Positions 1 to 8,353 of a stretch of DNA of 42,457 nucleotides are shown one piece after another (positions within the stretch are counted from its first letter, which is position 1; every line of letters begins with the position of its first letter). The notes under the pieces were generated by a model. The model worked only from the letters and a program-made list of their open reading frames with translations. It ran no database searches and was not told the origin of the DNA. The DNA lies in contig NZ_VZOV01000034.1 of NCBI RefSeq assembly GCF_008801915.1, forward strand, positions 1 to 42,457, given 5' to 3'. Both the position numbers and the translations under genes were made by a program. Source of the DNA: Cupriavidus gilardii. Its GTDB lineage: Bacteria; Pseudomonadota; Gammaproteobacteria; Burkholderiales; Burkholderiaceae.

Positions 1-1761
1 CCCGCGGCCGGGGCGCGCCCGGCGGGCAACGCCGGCGCGGCCGCGGCGTCCGGCGCGCCGATGCAGATGACGATCAGCATGGCGCCGGCCCGCGCGCCGG
101 TGCCGGCGGCCGATACGCGCGGGCCCAATTGCAGCGGCCCGGTGCGCGAGGAAAGCCATGTGGTGGTGCCGATCGGCAAGTCCACGCTGATCCCGCTGCC
201 CGAGCCGGTGCGCAACCGGACCGTCGGCAATCCCGAGGTCGTGCAGGCGACCATGGTGTCGCCGCAGACGATGTACGTGCTGGGCCGCAGCCTGGGCACC
301 ACCAACATGATCGTGCAGGGTCGCAGCGGCGCCTGCAGCGTGATCAATATCGCGGTCAATGTCGATGCCGGCGGCCTGCAGGGTTCGCTGGCGCAGCTGA
401 TGCCCACCGAGCGCGGCATTCGCGTCGCCACCGCCGCCGACAACCTGGTGCTGACCGGCAGCGTGTCCAGCGCGCAGGCGGCCCAGCAGGCGGTCGAGAT
501 CGCCCGCGCCTATGCCGCGGTCGCGCAGGGCGACAAGGAGGCGAAGAACGGCGGCGTGCTGAACATGCTGAGCGTCGACACGCCGCAGCAGGTGATGCTC
601 GAGGTCAAGGTCGCCGAAGTCTCGAAGACGCTGCTGAACCAGCTCGGCTCGCAGCTGAACCTGCAGGGCGGCATCGGCTCGTGGACCGGGGGCCTGGTCA
701 CTTCGCTGCTGACCGGCTCGCGCACCGCCATCTTCGGCAGCAAGGCCAACAACCTGCCGCTGGACATCGCGATCGATGCGCAAAAGAACGACTCGCTGGT
801 CAAGATCCTCGCCGAGCCGAACCTGGTCACCCTGAGCGGGCAGGAGGCCAGCTTCCTCGCCGGCGGCAAGATCTATATCCCGGTGGCGCAGAGCAACGCC
901 GTAGTGGGCGGCGTGCCGACCATCACGCTGCAGGAAGAGGAGTTCGGCGTGGGGCTGAAGTTCACGCCGACCGTGCTGGCCAACGGCCGCATCAACCTGA
1001 AGGTCGCGCCGGAAGTCTCCGAGCTGTCGCCGACCGGTGCCACCGTGACCGGCGCGACGTTGACGGGCCAGACGATCCTGCCGGTGATCACCACGCGGCG
1101 CGCGTCCACCACCGTGCAGATGCGCGACGGCGAGAGCTTCGCCATCGGCGGGCTGCTGCAGAACAACGCGCGCGGCGCGCTGAAGGCGCTGCCCGGTGCC
1201 GGCGAAGTGCCGGTGCTCGGTGCGCTGTTCCGCAGCACATCGTTCCAGCAGGACATGTCGGAGCTGATCTTCATCATCACGCCGCGGCTGGTGCAGCCGA
1301 TGCAGCATGCAGGCGCGCCGCTGCCGACCGACAGCTTCTCGACGCCGAATCCGCTCGAGCTGTACCTGCTCGGCAACATGGAGGGCTCCACCGGCAAGCC
1401 CGCGCCGGCCGCACCGCAATCGCCCGCGCCCGCGCCGCAAGCGCCGGCCCCTCGCTCCGCACCGCAACCGGCCACGCTGGCGCCGCCGCCGTCCTCTGCG
1501 CCGGCCTCCCCCTCCCCGGTGCCGCGCACCGCGCTGCCGGCAGGCCGGCCGCTCGCGGAAGCGCCCACGGCGGCGGAAACATCGGCCTCGCGTACCACGC
1601 CATCCGCGGCGCCGTCCGTCGCAAGCGCTGCCGCACCGGTGGCGCGGGAGGAGTCGCAGGCCCAGCGGATCGCCCGGATCGAGGCGACTGCCGCGCGGCT
1701 CGCCCGTGCCCGTGCGGCAACGCCCGCGGGCGCGGACGGCAAGCCCGCCGCCCTGAACTGA
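1..1761 (+). CDS. rcpA: Tad pilus outer-membrane secretin RcpA/CpaC (5' end outside window)
   Basis: Forms the outer-membrane ring through which the Flp pilus leaves the cell. The frame is open from base 1, with no stop before the first ATG at 61, so the true start and signal peptide lie upstream. Counting from base 61, a pilus-secretin N-terminal domain (about residues 33-100, 'VVPIGKSTLIPLPEPV') is followed by a BON-like region, then the secretin core (about 190-415) with 'KILAEPNLVTLSGQEASFLAGG', 'GVGLKFTPTV' and the terminal 'ELIFIITPRLV'. The last 130 residues are a Pro/Ala/Ser-rich tail ending in an Ala/Arg-rich helix, longer than in a minimal CpaC. It is followed 21 bp later by the lipoprotein gene and heads the tad genes visible here. 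The assignment is from family motifs and gene order. Confidence 0.93.
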   Translation, partial: PAAGARPAGNAGAAAASGAPMQMTISMAPARAPVPAADTRGPNCSGPVREESHVVVPIGKSTLIPLPEPVRNRTVGNPEVVQATMVSPQTMYVLGRSLGTTNMIVQGRSGACSVINIAVNVDAGGLQGSLAQLMPTERGIRVATAADNLVLTGSVSSAQAAQQAVEIARAYAAVAQGDKEAKNGGVLNMLSVDTPQQVMLEVKVAEVSKTLLNQLGSQLNLQGGIGSWTGGLVTSLLTGSRTAIFGSKANNLPLDIAIDAQKNDSLVKILAEPNLVTLSGQEASFLAGGKIYIPVAQSNAVVGGVPTITLQEEEFGVGLKFTPTVLANGRINLKVAPEVSELSPTGATVTGATLTGQTILPVITTRRASTTVQMRDGESFAIGGLLQNNARGALKALPGAGEVPVLGALFRSTSFQQDMSELIFIITPRLVQPMQHAGAPLPTDSFSTPNPLELYLLGNMEGSTGKPAPAAPQSPAPAPQAPAPRSAPQPATLAPPPSSAPASPSPVPRTALPAGRPLAEAPTAAETSASRTTPSAAPSVASAAAPVAREESQAQRIARIEATAARLARARAATPAGADGKPAALN

Positions 1762-1782
1762 GCGCACCGTCAGGAGAACGCC

Positions 1783-2124
1783 ATGAACAAGCACGCCATC
1801 CACAAGCCTTCGCCATCGTCGCGCGTACGCGCCGGGCTCGCTGCCCTGCTCGCCGCACCGCTGCTGGCCGCCTGCATCAGCACCACGCCGGTCTGGGACA
1901 GCCGCTTCGGACAGTCGGTCCATGCGGTCAAGCAGGCCCAGATCATCAACCCGAACGCGCCAGCCGGCTTGCCTTCCCTGACCGGCGTCGACGGCAAGGC
2001 CGCCGTCGCGGCGATGGGCAACTACGACCGCTCGCTGCAGCGGCTGTCGCCCGGCGGCGCCCATGGCAACGGCGCCGGCATGCAGGGCGGCATCGGCATG
2101 TCGGGCGGCATCGGCACGCGCTGA
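1783..2124 (+). CDS. small Tad-locus lipoprotein
   Basis: A 113-residue predicted lipoprotein. An N-terminal basic stretch and hydrophobic segment end in the lipobox LLAAC, with Cys31 as the lipidation site. The mature part contains 'VWDSRFGQSVHAVKQAQIINPNAP', 'GVDGKAAVAAMGNYDRS' and a Gly/Met-rich C-terminus. Similar small proteins follow the secretin in Burkholderiales tad clusters, where a pilotin or CpaD-like periplasmic role is plausible but unproven. A good ribosome binding site (AGGAGA) precedes the ATG, which favours this start. It lies between the secretin and the TadG-like gene, all on one strand. Confidence 0.8.
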   Translation: MNKHAIHKPSPSSRVRAGLAALLAAPLLAACISTTPVWDSRFGQSVHAVKQAQIINPNAPAGLPSLTGVDGKAAVAAMGNYDRSLQRLSPGGAHGNGAGMQGGIGMSGGIGTR

Positions 2125-2191
2125 CGCGCGGCGGCGCGATGCAGCGGAGCGAGTCAGTTCGCCAGCCAGTTCGCAAGCCAGGGAGACAGCC

Positions 2192-3457
2192 ATGATGCAG
2201 CCGAACACAGCGAGACCGCATCCACGCCGGCGGGCAGCGACGCTGCGGCGCCAGCAAGGCGCCGTCGCGATCGTCGTCGCATTGTCGCTGGTCGCGATGG
2301 TGGGGTTTCTCGGGCTGGCGCTCGACCTCGGCAAGCTCTACGTGGCCAAGAGCGAGCTGCAGAACGGTGCCGACGCCTGCGCGCTGGCGGCGGCGCGCGA
2401 TCTGACCGGCGCCACGCCGCTGGCGGTGTCCGAGGCGGCCGGCATCACCGCCGGCTATCGCAATCTGGCGCTGTTCCAGAGCGAATCGGTGCAGTTCGCC
2501 GCGGACAGCAGCGTCACCTACAGCGACGCACTGGCCAACCCGTTCTATCCGAAGAGCAGCGTGCCGTACGCGCTCGACACCATCAAGTACGTCAAGTGCG
2601 CGGCCTCGCGCGCAGGCATCGCCAACTGGTTCGCCCAGGTGCTGAACCTGCTGCCCGGCGGCAATGTCGGTCCCAGCACCGTGTCGTCATTCGCCGTGGC
2701 CACCGTCGGCGCCGCGCAGACCGCGTGCGCGATCCCGGTATTCATCTGCAAGCCGGACACCATCAGCCCGCCGGAGCCGCCCTACACCGTGGGCCAGTGG
2801 CTGATTTCGAAGCTCGATGCGGGCAACAAGGGCGAGTATGGCGGCGGCAATTTCGGCTGGGCCGATCTCGGCGGCGGCAGCGGCACCAAGAGCCTGGCCG
2901 AACAGCTGAAGGGCTCGGGCCAATGCAACCTGCCGGCGCTCGGCACCGAGATCGGCACCACCGGCAACAAGTCGTCGCTGGCGGACGAGTGGAACAGCCG
3001 CTTCGGCATCGTCAAGGCCGGCAAGGTGGTCGGCGTGCCCGACTTCACCGGCCATGCGTACAACGACACCACCTGGCCCGCCAAGGCCAACGCCTATCCG
3101 GACTTCACCGCCAGGCGCAAGGCCTACGCGCCGTACCAGGGCGACAGCGTCGCGATGATCGATACCAAGGGCTCGCCGTCCGGCACCGCCGCGCATCAGG
3201 GCGGCGCCGACCGGCGCATGGTGCTGGCTCCGGTGGTCGACTGCAGCGGCTTCGCGGTGTCCGGCACGCACAAGGCCAGCGTACTCGAATGGGCCTGCCT
3301 GCTGATGATCGAGCCGATGCAATGGGGCGGCAACATCAACTCGGTGCGGCTCGAATACCGGGGCGCGTCGAGCTCGCTGGGCAGCCCGTGCGCGACGCAG
3401 GGCATCCCGGGCCTGGGCAGCGGGCCCGGCCCGCTGGTGCCGGTGCTGGTGCAGTAG
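2192..3457 (+). CDS. tadG: TadG-like pilus assembly protein
   Basis: A 421-residue protein of the TadG/TadE-like group. An N-terminal basic stretch with 'RRQQGAVAIVVALSLVAMVGFLGLALDLGKLYVAKSELQNGADACALAAA' (about residues 20-70) is the pseudopilin-type membrane helix followed by the typical TadG motif. The rest is an extracytoplasmic domain with several Cys residues. The ATG at 2192 is chosen because AGGGAGA lies just upstream; the frame is open further upstream to 2063, but that part overlaps the lipoprotein gene. TadG-type proteins are minor components needed for Flp pilus assembly or adhesion. The product is clear at family level; its exact role here is inferred. Confidence 0.85.
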   Translation: MMQPNTARPHPRRRAATLRRQQGAVAIVVALSLVAMVGFLGLALDLGKLYVAKSELQNGADACALAAARDLTGATPLAVSEAAGITAGYRNLALFQSESVQFAADSSVTYSDALANPFYPKSSVPYALDTIKYVKCAASRAGIANWFAQVLNLLPGGNVGPSTVSSFAVATVGAAQTACAIPVFICKPDTISPPEPPYTVGQWLISKLDAGNKGEYGGGNFGWADLGGGSGTKSLAEQLKGSGQCNLPALGTEIGTTGNKSSLADEWNSRFGIVKAGKVVGVPDFTGHAYNDTTWPAKANAYPDFTARRKAYAPYQGDSVAMIDTKGSPSGTAAHQGGADRRMVLAPVVDCSGFAVSGTHKASVLEWACLLMIEPMQWGGNINSVRLEYRGASSSLGSPCATQGIPGLGSGPGPLVPVLVQ

Positions 3458-3492
3458 CGGCCGGCCGCATCGACAAGCGACAGGAGGCCATC

Positions 3493-4059
3493 GTGACGAC
3501 GCCGATCCCCCGCTCCGCCAGCGGCACTGCCGCGCGCCATCACCGGCTCGCGCTGCGTCGCGCCGGCGCGCGCGAACGCCAGCGCGGCGTGGCCGCGGTC
3601 GAGTTCGCGATCCTGCTGATCCCGCTGCTGCTGATGCTGTGCGGCGTCGCCGAGTTCGGCCGCGCGATCTACCAGTACGACGCGCTGACCAAGGCCACGC
3701 GCGGCGCCACGCGCTACCTGTCGCAGTTCTCGCCCGACGACGCCGGCTATCCGGCCGCGCAGGCCAAATGCATGGCGGTCCATGGCAATACCGGCTGCAC
3801 CGGTGCTCCGCTGGTCGGCGGACTCAGTACCGCGATGGTGGTGATCTGCGACCGCGTCGACGCGGCGGGCTGTCCGGGCATGACCTTCGCCAACGTCAAT
3901 ACCTACGACAACGGCGCCGGTGCCGGCGTGCCGGCCGGCACGGTCAACCTGGTGGCGGTCAAGATCACCGGCTTTGCCTACTCGCCGATCCAGCCGCTGA
4001 TCGATGCCGGCGGACTGGTGTTCTCCGATGTGATGACCGTGATGAGGCAAGTGCTATGA
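3493..4059 (+). CDS. TadE-like minor pseudopilin
   Basis: A 188-residue TadE-family protein. After a basic leader comes 'RQRGVAAVEFAILLIPLLLMLCGVAEFGRAIYQYDALTKATRGATRYL' (about residues 28-75), the typical TadE motif of a prepilin-like helix with Glu at +5 (AAVEF). The C-terminal part is predicted periplasmic, with four Cys that could pair. The GTG at 3493 is preferred because AGGAGG lies 6-7 bases upstream; the in-frame region before it is antisense-like filler. Its stop overlaps the start of the next gene (ATGA), indicating translational coupling. TadE proteins are processed by the TadV prepilin peptidase, which is not in the window. Confidence 0.88.
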   Translation: MTTPIPRSASGTAARHHRLALRRAGARERQRGVAAVEFAILLIPLLLMLCGVAEFGRAIYQYDALTKATRGATRYLSQFSPDDAGYPAAQAKCMAVHGNTGCTGAPLVGGLSTAMVVICDRVDAAGCPGMTFANVNTYDNGAGAGVPAGTVNLVAVKITGFAYSPIQPLIDAGGLVFSDVMTVMRQVL

Positions 4060-4526
4060 AGCCCGCCCTCCTCCCCCGCGCCACGCGCATGCGGCGCGCG
4101 CGCCAGCGCGGCGCCACCGTGGTCGAGTTCGCGATCGTCGCGATGCTGTTCTTCACGCTGCTGATCGGCGTGGCCGAGATGGCGCGCGTGCTGTTCCACT
4201 GGAACACCGCCAGCGAGGCGACGCGCTGGGGCGCGCGCATGGCGGTGGTCTGCGATGCCAATGCCGCGATCATCAAGACACGCATGGCGACGCTGATGCC
4301 GCAGCTGGCGCCGTCGAACATCGCGCTGGTCTACGAGCCCGCCGGCTGCGACAGCGATCCTGATACCGCGCGCGCCAGCTGCGCCAGCGTGACCGTCAGC
4401 GTCACCGGCCTGACCGTGCAGACGCTGGTGCCGATGATTCCGATGGCGCTGCCGGTGCCGCCCTTTGCCACCACGCTGTCGCGCGAAAGCATGAACAGCG
4501 CGACCGGCGGGCCGGTCTGCAGCTGA
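4056..4526 (+). CDS. second TadE/TadF-like minor pseudopilin
   Basis: A 156-residue protein beginning MKPALLPRATRMRRARQRG, then 'ATVVEFAIVAMLFFTLLIGVAEMARVLFHWNTASEATRWGARMAVV'. This is the same TadE-type helix and Glu-5 motif as the gene before it. Its ATG overlaps the previous stop by four bases, so the two are translationally coupled and probably made in equal amounts. Pairs of TadE-like genes are common in tad loci (TadE and TadF). The C-terminal domain has Cys residues suited to a disulfide. It ends 61 bp before tadZ. Confidence 0.87.
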   Translation: MKPALLPRATRMRRARQRGATVVEFAIVAMLFFTLLIGVAEMARVLFHWNTASEATRWGARMAVVCDANAAIIKTRMATLMPQLAPSNIALVYEPAGCDSDPDTARASCASVTVSVTGLTVQTLVPMIPMALPVPPFATTLSRESMNSATGGPVCS

Positions 4527-4587
4527 ACATGGCAACGCCTCGCGGCGCCCGTCGCGGCGCACAGAACAACGAACAGGAGAAGCCGTC

Positions 4588-5772
4588 ATGCTGACGATTC
4601 TGATCGCCTCCGAGCAAACCGACCGGCTGGCCGAGATCGCGCGGCTGTGCACCCAGTGCGGATCGTTCCAGACGCTGGCGCTGACCGAGGCGCCGGCGCG
4701 CATCGCATCGCATGCGAGCCAGCTGGCGCTGGCCGACATGCTGGTGATCGCGCACGGCAACATGGGACCGGCGCAGATGCAGGGCATCGAGGCGATGCGG
4801 CAGCAGCATCCCGAGCTGCCCTGCATCCTGATCACCGACGCGGTCGACCCCGAGCTGCTGATCAAGGCGCTGCGCACCGGCATCCGCGACGTGCTGGCAT
4901 GGCCGCTGGAGCAGGGCCAGCTCGGCGACGCGCTGCGCCGGCTGCAGGCTGCCGGCACCCAGCGGCGCCGCCGCGCCGCGCGGCTGGTGTCGCTGCTGTC
5001 GTGCAAGGGCGGCGCCGGCGTGACCTTCCTGACCGCCAACCTCGGCCATGCGCTGGCCGCGCAGGGCAGGCGCGTGCTGGTGCTGGACCTGAACCGCCAG
5101 TTCGGCGATCTGGTGCACACGATCTGCGACCGTACGCCGCCGGCGACGCTGCCCGACGTCTGCGCGCAGATCGACCGCATGGACGCGGCCTTCCTCGAAG
5201 CATGCCTGACGCCGGTAGCCGACGGCTTCGACGTGCTGGCCGGCGCGGCCGATCCGATCAAGGCGGCGTCGGTGCGCAAGGAGCAGGTCGAATGGATCCT
5301 GTCGCTGGCGCTGCCGCACTATGACTTCGTGCTGGTCGATGCCGGCCAGGCGATCGATCCGGTGTCGATCGGCGTGCTCGACCGCAGCGACCGCATCGGC
5401 GTGGTGCTGCAGCCGACCATCGCCTACGCACGCACCGGCCGGCGCCTGCTCGACATCCTGCGGGCGCTGCACTACCCCGACGACAAGATCCGCGTGCTGC
5501 TGAACCGCGACGATCGCCGCAACGAGCTGGAGCGCACCTCGCTCGAGCAGATCTGCGGCAGCCCGGTCTGGCACGCCCTGCCCGAGGATGCGGCGACGGT
5601 CGCCGCGGCGATCAGCCACGGCGAGGCGGTGCTAGCGATGCACCGGCGCAGCGCCATCGCGCGGGCGCTGCAGTCGCTGGCCGCGCAGCTGGCCGCCGCG
5701 GAACCGGAACCGCAGGGGGGCAGCGAGCCCTCGTCGCTGCGCCGGCTGCTGCTGCGGGTCAAGGCGGCCTGA
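4588..5772 (+). CDS. tadZ: TadZ/CpaE-family pilus localization ATPase
   Basis: A 394-residue MinD/ParA-like protein thought to position the Tad machinery at the pole. Residues 1-115 resemble a receiver domain without a clear phospho-acceptor set. The ATPase domain begins near residue 132 with 'SLLSCKGGAGVTFLTANLGHAL'. It keeps the signature Lys140 of the deviant Walker A box, but the usual P-loop Lys position is Val145, in keeping with the atypical ATPase site of TadZ/CpaE proteins. A later 'DFVLVDAG' supplies Walker B. The ATG follows AGGAG. The C-terminus is Ala/Glu-rich and basic. It sits between the pseudopilins and the tadA ATPase, separated from tadA by an octamer repeat. Confidence 0.9.
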   Translation: MLTILIASEQTDRLAEIARLCTQCGSFQTLALTEAPARIASHASQLALADMLVIAHGNMGPAQMQGIEAMRQQHPELPCILITDAVDPELLIKALRTGIRDVLAWPLEQGQLGDALRRLQAAGTQRRRRAARLVSLLSCKGGAGVTFLTANLGHALAAQGRRVLVLDLNRQFGDLVHTICDRTPPATLPDVCAQIDRMDAAFLEACLTPVADGFDVLAGAADPIKAASVRKEQVEWILSLALPHYDFVLVDAGQAIDPVSIGVLDRSDRIGVVLQPTIAYARTGRRLLDILRALHYPDDKIRVLLNRDDRRNELERTSLEQICGSPVWHALPEDAATVAAAISHGEAVLAMHRRSAIARALQSLAAQLAAAEPEPQGGSEPSSLRRLLLRVKAA

Positions 5773-5790
5773 GCAGCGTCGTTGCGCCGC

Positions 5791-5878
5791 CAGCACGCCA
5801 GCACGCCAGCACGCCAGCACGCCAATACGCCAATACGCCAATACGCCAATACGCCAATACGCCAATACGGCATTACGC
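5791..5878 (+). repeat. octamer tandem repeat between tadZ and tadA
   Basis: Eleven consecutive 8-base units. Four copies of CAGCACGC (5791-5822) are followed by five of CAATACGC (5823-5862), one CAATACGG and one CATTACGC. It ends about 62 bases before the tadA ATG. Eight is not a multiple of three and no gene is predicted here, so the array is intergenic. Units of this kind are prone to slipped-strand copy-number change. The array changes the spacing between tadZ and tadA and could form structure in the mRNA. Confidence 0.93.
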
Positions 5879-5939
5879 CAGCAAGTCCGCGCCCACCCCT
5901 GCGCCCGCACGCCAACCTTCCCTCGAGCCGGAGACCGCC

Positions 5940-7319
5940 ATGTCGATCCGCGAACAACTGTCGAACGCCAGCCCGGACTTTGCCGCCCTGTCCGTCAACG
6001 GCCATCCTGCCACCGCGCTGTCCGGCGGCGGCGGTTATCGCGCGCTCAAGCGCACCGTGCACGAGGCCGTGCTCGAGCGCGTCGAGCTGGAGCGGCTTGC
6101 GCATATTCCGCCCGATCAGGTCCGGCACGAGATCGGCCTGCTGGTCGGCGCGATCGTCGACGAGGGCAAGGTGCTGCTCAACGACGCCGAGCGCCGCCTG
6201 CTGATCGGCGAGATCTACGACGAGATGTTCGGCTTCGGCCCCCTCGAGCCGCTGCTGCGCGATCCCACCGTGTCCGACATCCTGGTCAATACCGCGCGCC
6301 AGACCTATGTCGAGCGCCGCGGCAAGCTGGAACTGACCGACATCGTGTTCTACGACGACGCGCACCTGATGAAGGTCATCGAGAAGATCGTGTCGCGCGT
6401 CGGGCGCCGCATCGACGAGACCAGCCCGATGGTCGATGCGCGCCTGCCTGACGGCTCGCGCGTCAACGCGATCATCCCGCCGTCGGCGATCGACGGTCCG
6501 CTGCTGTCGATCCGCCGTTTTGCCGTCAATCCGCTGCAGGTCGCCGACCTGGTCGCGTACCAGAGCCTGACGCCGCCGATGGCCCAGCTGCTGCAGGCGC
6601 TGGCGCACGCCAAGGTCAATCTGCTGGTGTCGGGCGGCACCGGCAGCGGCAAGACCACGCTGCTGAACATCGTGTCCGGCTTCATCCCGCTCGACGAGCG
6701 CGTGGTCACCATCGAGGACGCCGCCGAACTGCAATTGCGGCAACCCCATGTGCTGCGGCTGGAGACCCGCCCTCCCAATATCGAGGGCAAGGGCGAGATC
6801 ACGCAGCGCTCGCTGGTCCGCAATGCGCTGCGGATGCGGCCCGACCGGATCATCCTCGGCGAAGTGCGCGGCGCCGAGGCGCTGGACATGCTCAATGCGA
6901 TGAACACCGGCCACGAGGGCTCGCTGACCACGATCCACGCCAACACGCCGCGCGATGCGCTGACGCGGCTCGAGAACATGGTCAGCATGGCCGGCATGAA
7001 CGTGCCGCCGAAGGCGATCCGCCACCAGATCGCATCGGCGATCACGGTGATCGTGCAGGCGGCGCGGCTCAGCGACGGCAGCCGCAAGATCGTCAGCATC
7101 CAGGAGATCACCGGCATGGAGGGCGACGTCATCAACATGCAGGAGATCTTCACGTTCCAGCGTACGGGCGTCGGCCAGGACGGCACCGTGCGCGGCCATT
7201 TCCGCGCGACCGGCGTCTATCCGAAGTTTGCCGAGCGGCTGCGCGTCTACGGCGTCGCGCTGCCGGACGAGACCTACGATCCGTCGCGGCGCTTCGACAT
7301 CCAGGGCATGGCGGCCTGA
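5940..7319 (+). CDS. tadA: Tad pilus assembly ATPase TadA/CpaF
   Basis: A 459-residue hexameric secretion ATPase that powers Flp pilus extension, and in some systems retraction. The N-terminal helical domain (1-120) is followed by the RecA-like core. It has Walker A GGTGSGKTT at 232-240, an Asp-box Glu/Asp near 259-260 ('VTIEDAAELQL'), Walker B 'RIILGE' at 303-308, and a His box 'GHEGSLTTIHANTPRDAL' at 324-341. Length and motifs match full-length TadA. Its stop is 12 bp from tadB, and a GGAGA site serves tadB. The start has a GGAG upstream (about 5929). Confidence 0.97.
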   Translation: MSIREQLSNASPDFAALSVNGHPATALSGGGGYRALKRTVHEAVLERVELERLAHIPPDQVRHEIGLLVGAIVDEGKVLLNDAERRLLIGEIYDEMFGFGPLEPLLRDPTVSDILVNTARQTYVERRGKLELTDIVFYDDAHLMKVIEKIVSRVGRRIDETSPMVDARLPDGSRVNAIIPPSAIDGPLLSIRRFAVNPLQVADLVAYQSLTPPMAQLLQALAHAKVNLLVSGGTGSGKTTLLNIVSGFIPLDERVVTIEDAAELQLRQPHVLRLETRPPNIEGKGEITQRSLVRNALRMRPDRIILGEVRGAEALDMLNAMNTGHEGSLTTIHANTPRDALTRLENMVSMAGMNVPPKAIRHQIASAITVIVQAARLSDGSRKIVSIQEITGMEGDVINMQEIFTFQRTGVGQDGTVRGHFRATGVYPKFAERLRVYGVALPDETYDPSRRFDIQGMAA

Positions 7320-7331
7320 CGGAGAGCGACC

Positions 7332-8345
7332 ATGAACCTCGGTCAATTCGCACAGTTGGGACAGCTGGGACACTACGCGCTGTACGCGTTCGGCGTGTTG
7401 CTGTTCATTGCCGTCGTGCTCGCCATCGAAGCGGTCTACCTGTGGTGGAGCAGCCATCATGGCGCATCGGCACGGCGCATCGACGCGCGTATCCGCGCGC
7501 TGTCGGCCGGCGGCCAGATCGGCCGCGAGCAGATGTCGATCCTGAAGGAGCGGATGCTGGCCGGCAGCCCGCGGATGCAGCGCCTGCTGATGCGGGTGCC
7601 GCGCGTGGCCGCGCTGGACCGCTGGCTGCAGCAGTCGGGCAGCACCTGGTCGGTCGGCCAGCTGCTGGGCTTCAGCGCCGCCAGCCTGCTGATCGCGTTC
7701 GCCGTGCTGTCGCTGCTGCCGCTGCCGTTCTGGCTGGCCGCCGCCGGCGCGCTGCTGGCCGCGACGCTTCCCGTGCTGCGTACGCTGGCGCAACGGCAAC
7801 GGCGGCTGAAGCGCATGGAGGCGCAATTGCCCGATGCCATCGACATGATCAGCCGGTCGCTGCGCGCCGGGCACTCGTTCGCAGGCGCGCTCGGCACCGT
7901 CGGCCAGGAAATGAAGGCCCCGCTCGGGCCCGAATTCCGGCTCGCCTTCGAAGAGATCAACTACGGCGTCTCGCTCGACGATGCGCTGACCAGCCTGGCG
8001 ATACGGGTGCCGGTCGGCGACCTGCGCTACTTCGTGATCGCCGTGCTGATCCAGCGCGAAAGCGGCGGCAACCTGGCCGAGGTGCTCGACACCATCAGCC
8101 GGCTGGTGCGCGAGCGGCTCAAGCTGTTCGACAAGATCCGCGTGCTGTCCGCGGAAGGCCGGCTGTCGGCGTGGATCCTCGGCCTGCTGCCGTTCGGCAC
8201 CGCCGGGCTGATCTCGGTGCTGAACCCGGGCTTTCTCGACGTGCTGTGGCAGGACCCGGCGGGCATCCGCATGGCCGGCACGGCGCTGGTCATGATGGCG
8301 CTCGGGGTGTTGTGGATGCGCAGGATCATCCGTATCCGGGTATAG
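7332..8345 (+). CDS. tadB: Tad inner-membrane platform protein TadB
   Basis: A 337-residue inner-membrane protein of the type II secretion F family. It has an N-terminal membrane helix (about 15-37), a pair of helices near 110-150, a cytoplasmic T2SSF domain ('LPDAIDMISRSLRAGHSFAGALGTVGQEM' and 'VLIQRESGGNLAEVLDTISRLVRERLKL'), and C-terminal helices ending 'MRRIIRIRV'. TadB pairs with TadC to form the platform on which TadA acts. It is followed 8 bp later by tadC. The start is set by GGAGAGCGACC just upstream. Confidence 0.95.
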   Translation: MNLGQFAQLGQLGHYALYAFGVLLFIAVVLAIEAVYLWWSSHHGASARRIDARIRALSAGGQIGREQMSILKERMLAGSPRMQRLLMRVPRVAALDRWLQQSGSTWSVGQLLGFSAASLLIAFAVLSLLPLPFWLAAAGALLAATLPVLRTLAQRQRRLKRMEAQLPDAIDMISRSLRAGHSFAGALGTVGQEMKAPLGPEFRLAFEEINYGVSLDDALTSLAIRVPVGDLRYFVIAVLIQRESGGNLAEVLDTISRLVRERLKLFDKIRVLSAEGRLSAWILGLLPFGTAGLISVLNPGFLDVLWQDPAGIRMAGTALVMMALGVLWMRRIIRIRV

Positions 8346-8353
8346 GAGGAATC

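Noticed and set aside
5791..5878. CRISPR-like array
   Set aside because: Units are 8 bases with no spacers; it is a simple tandem repeat.
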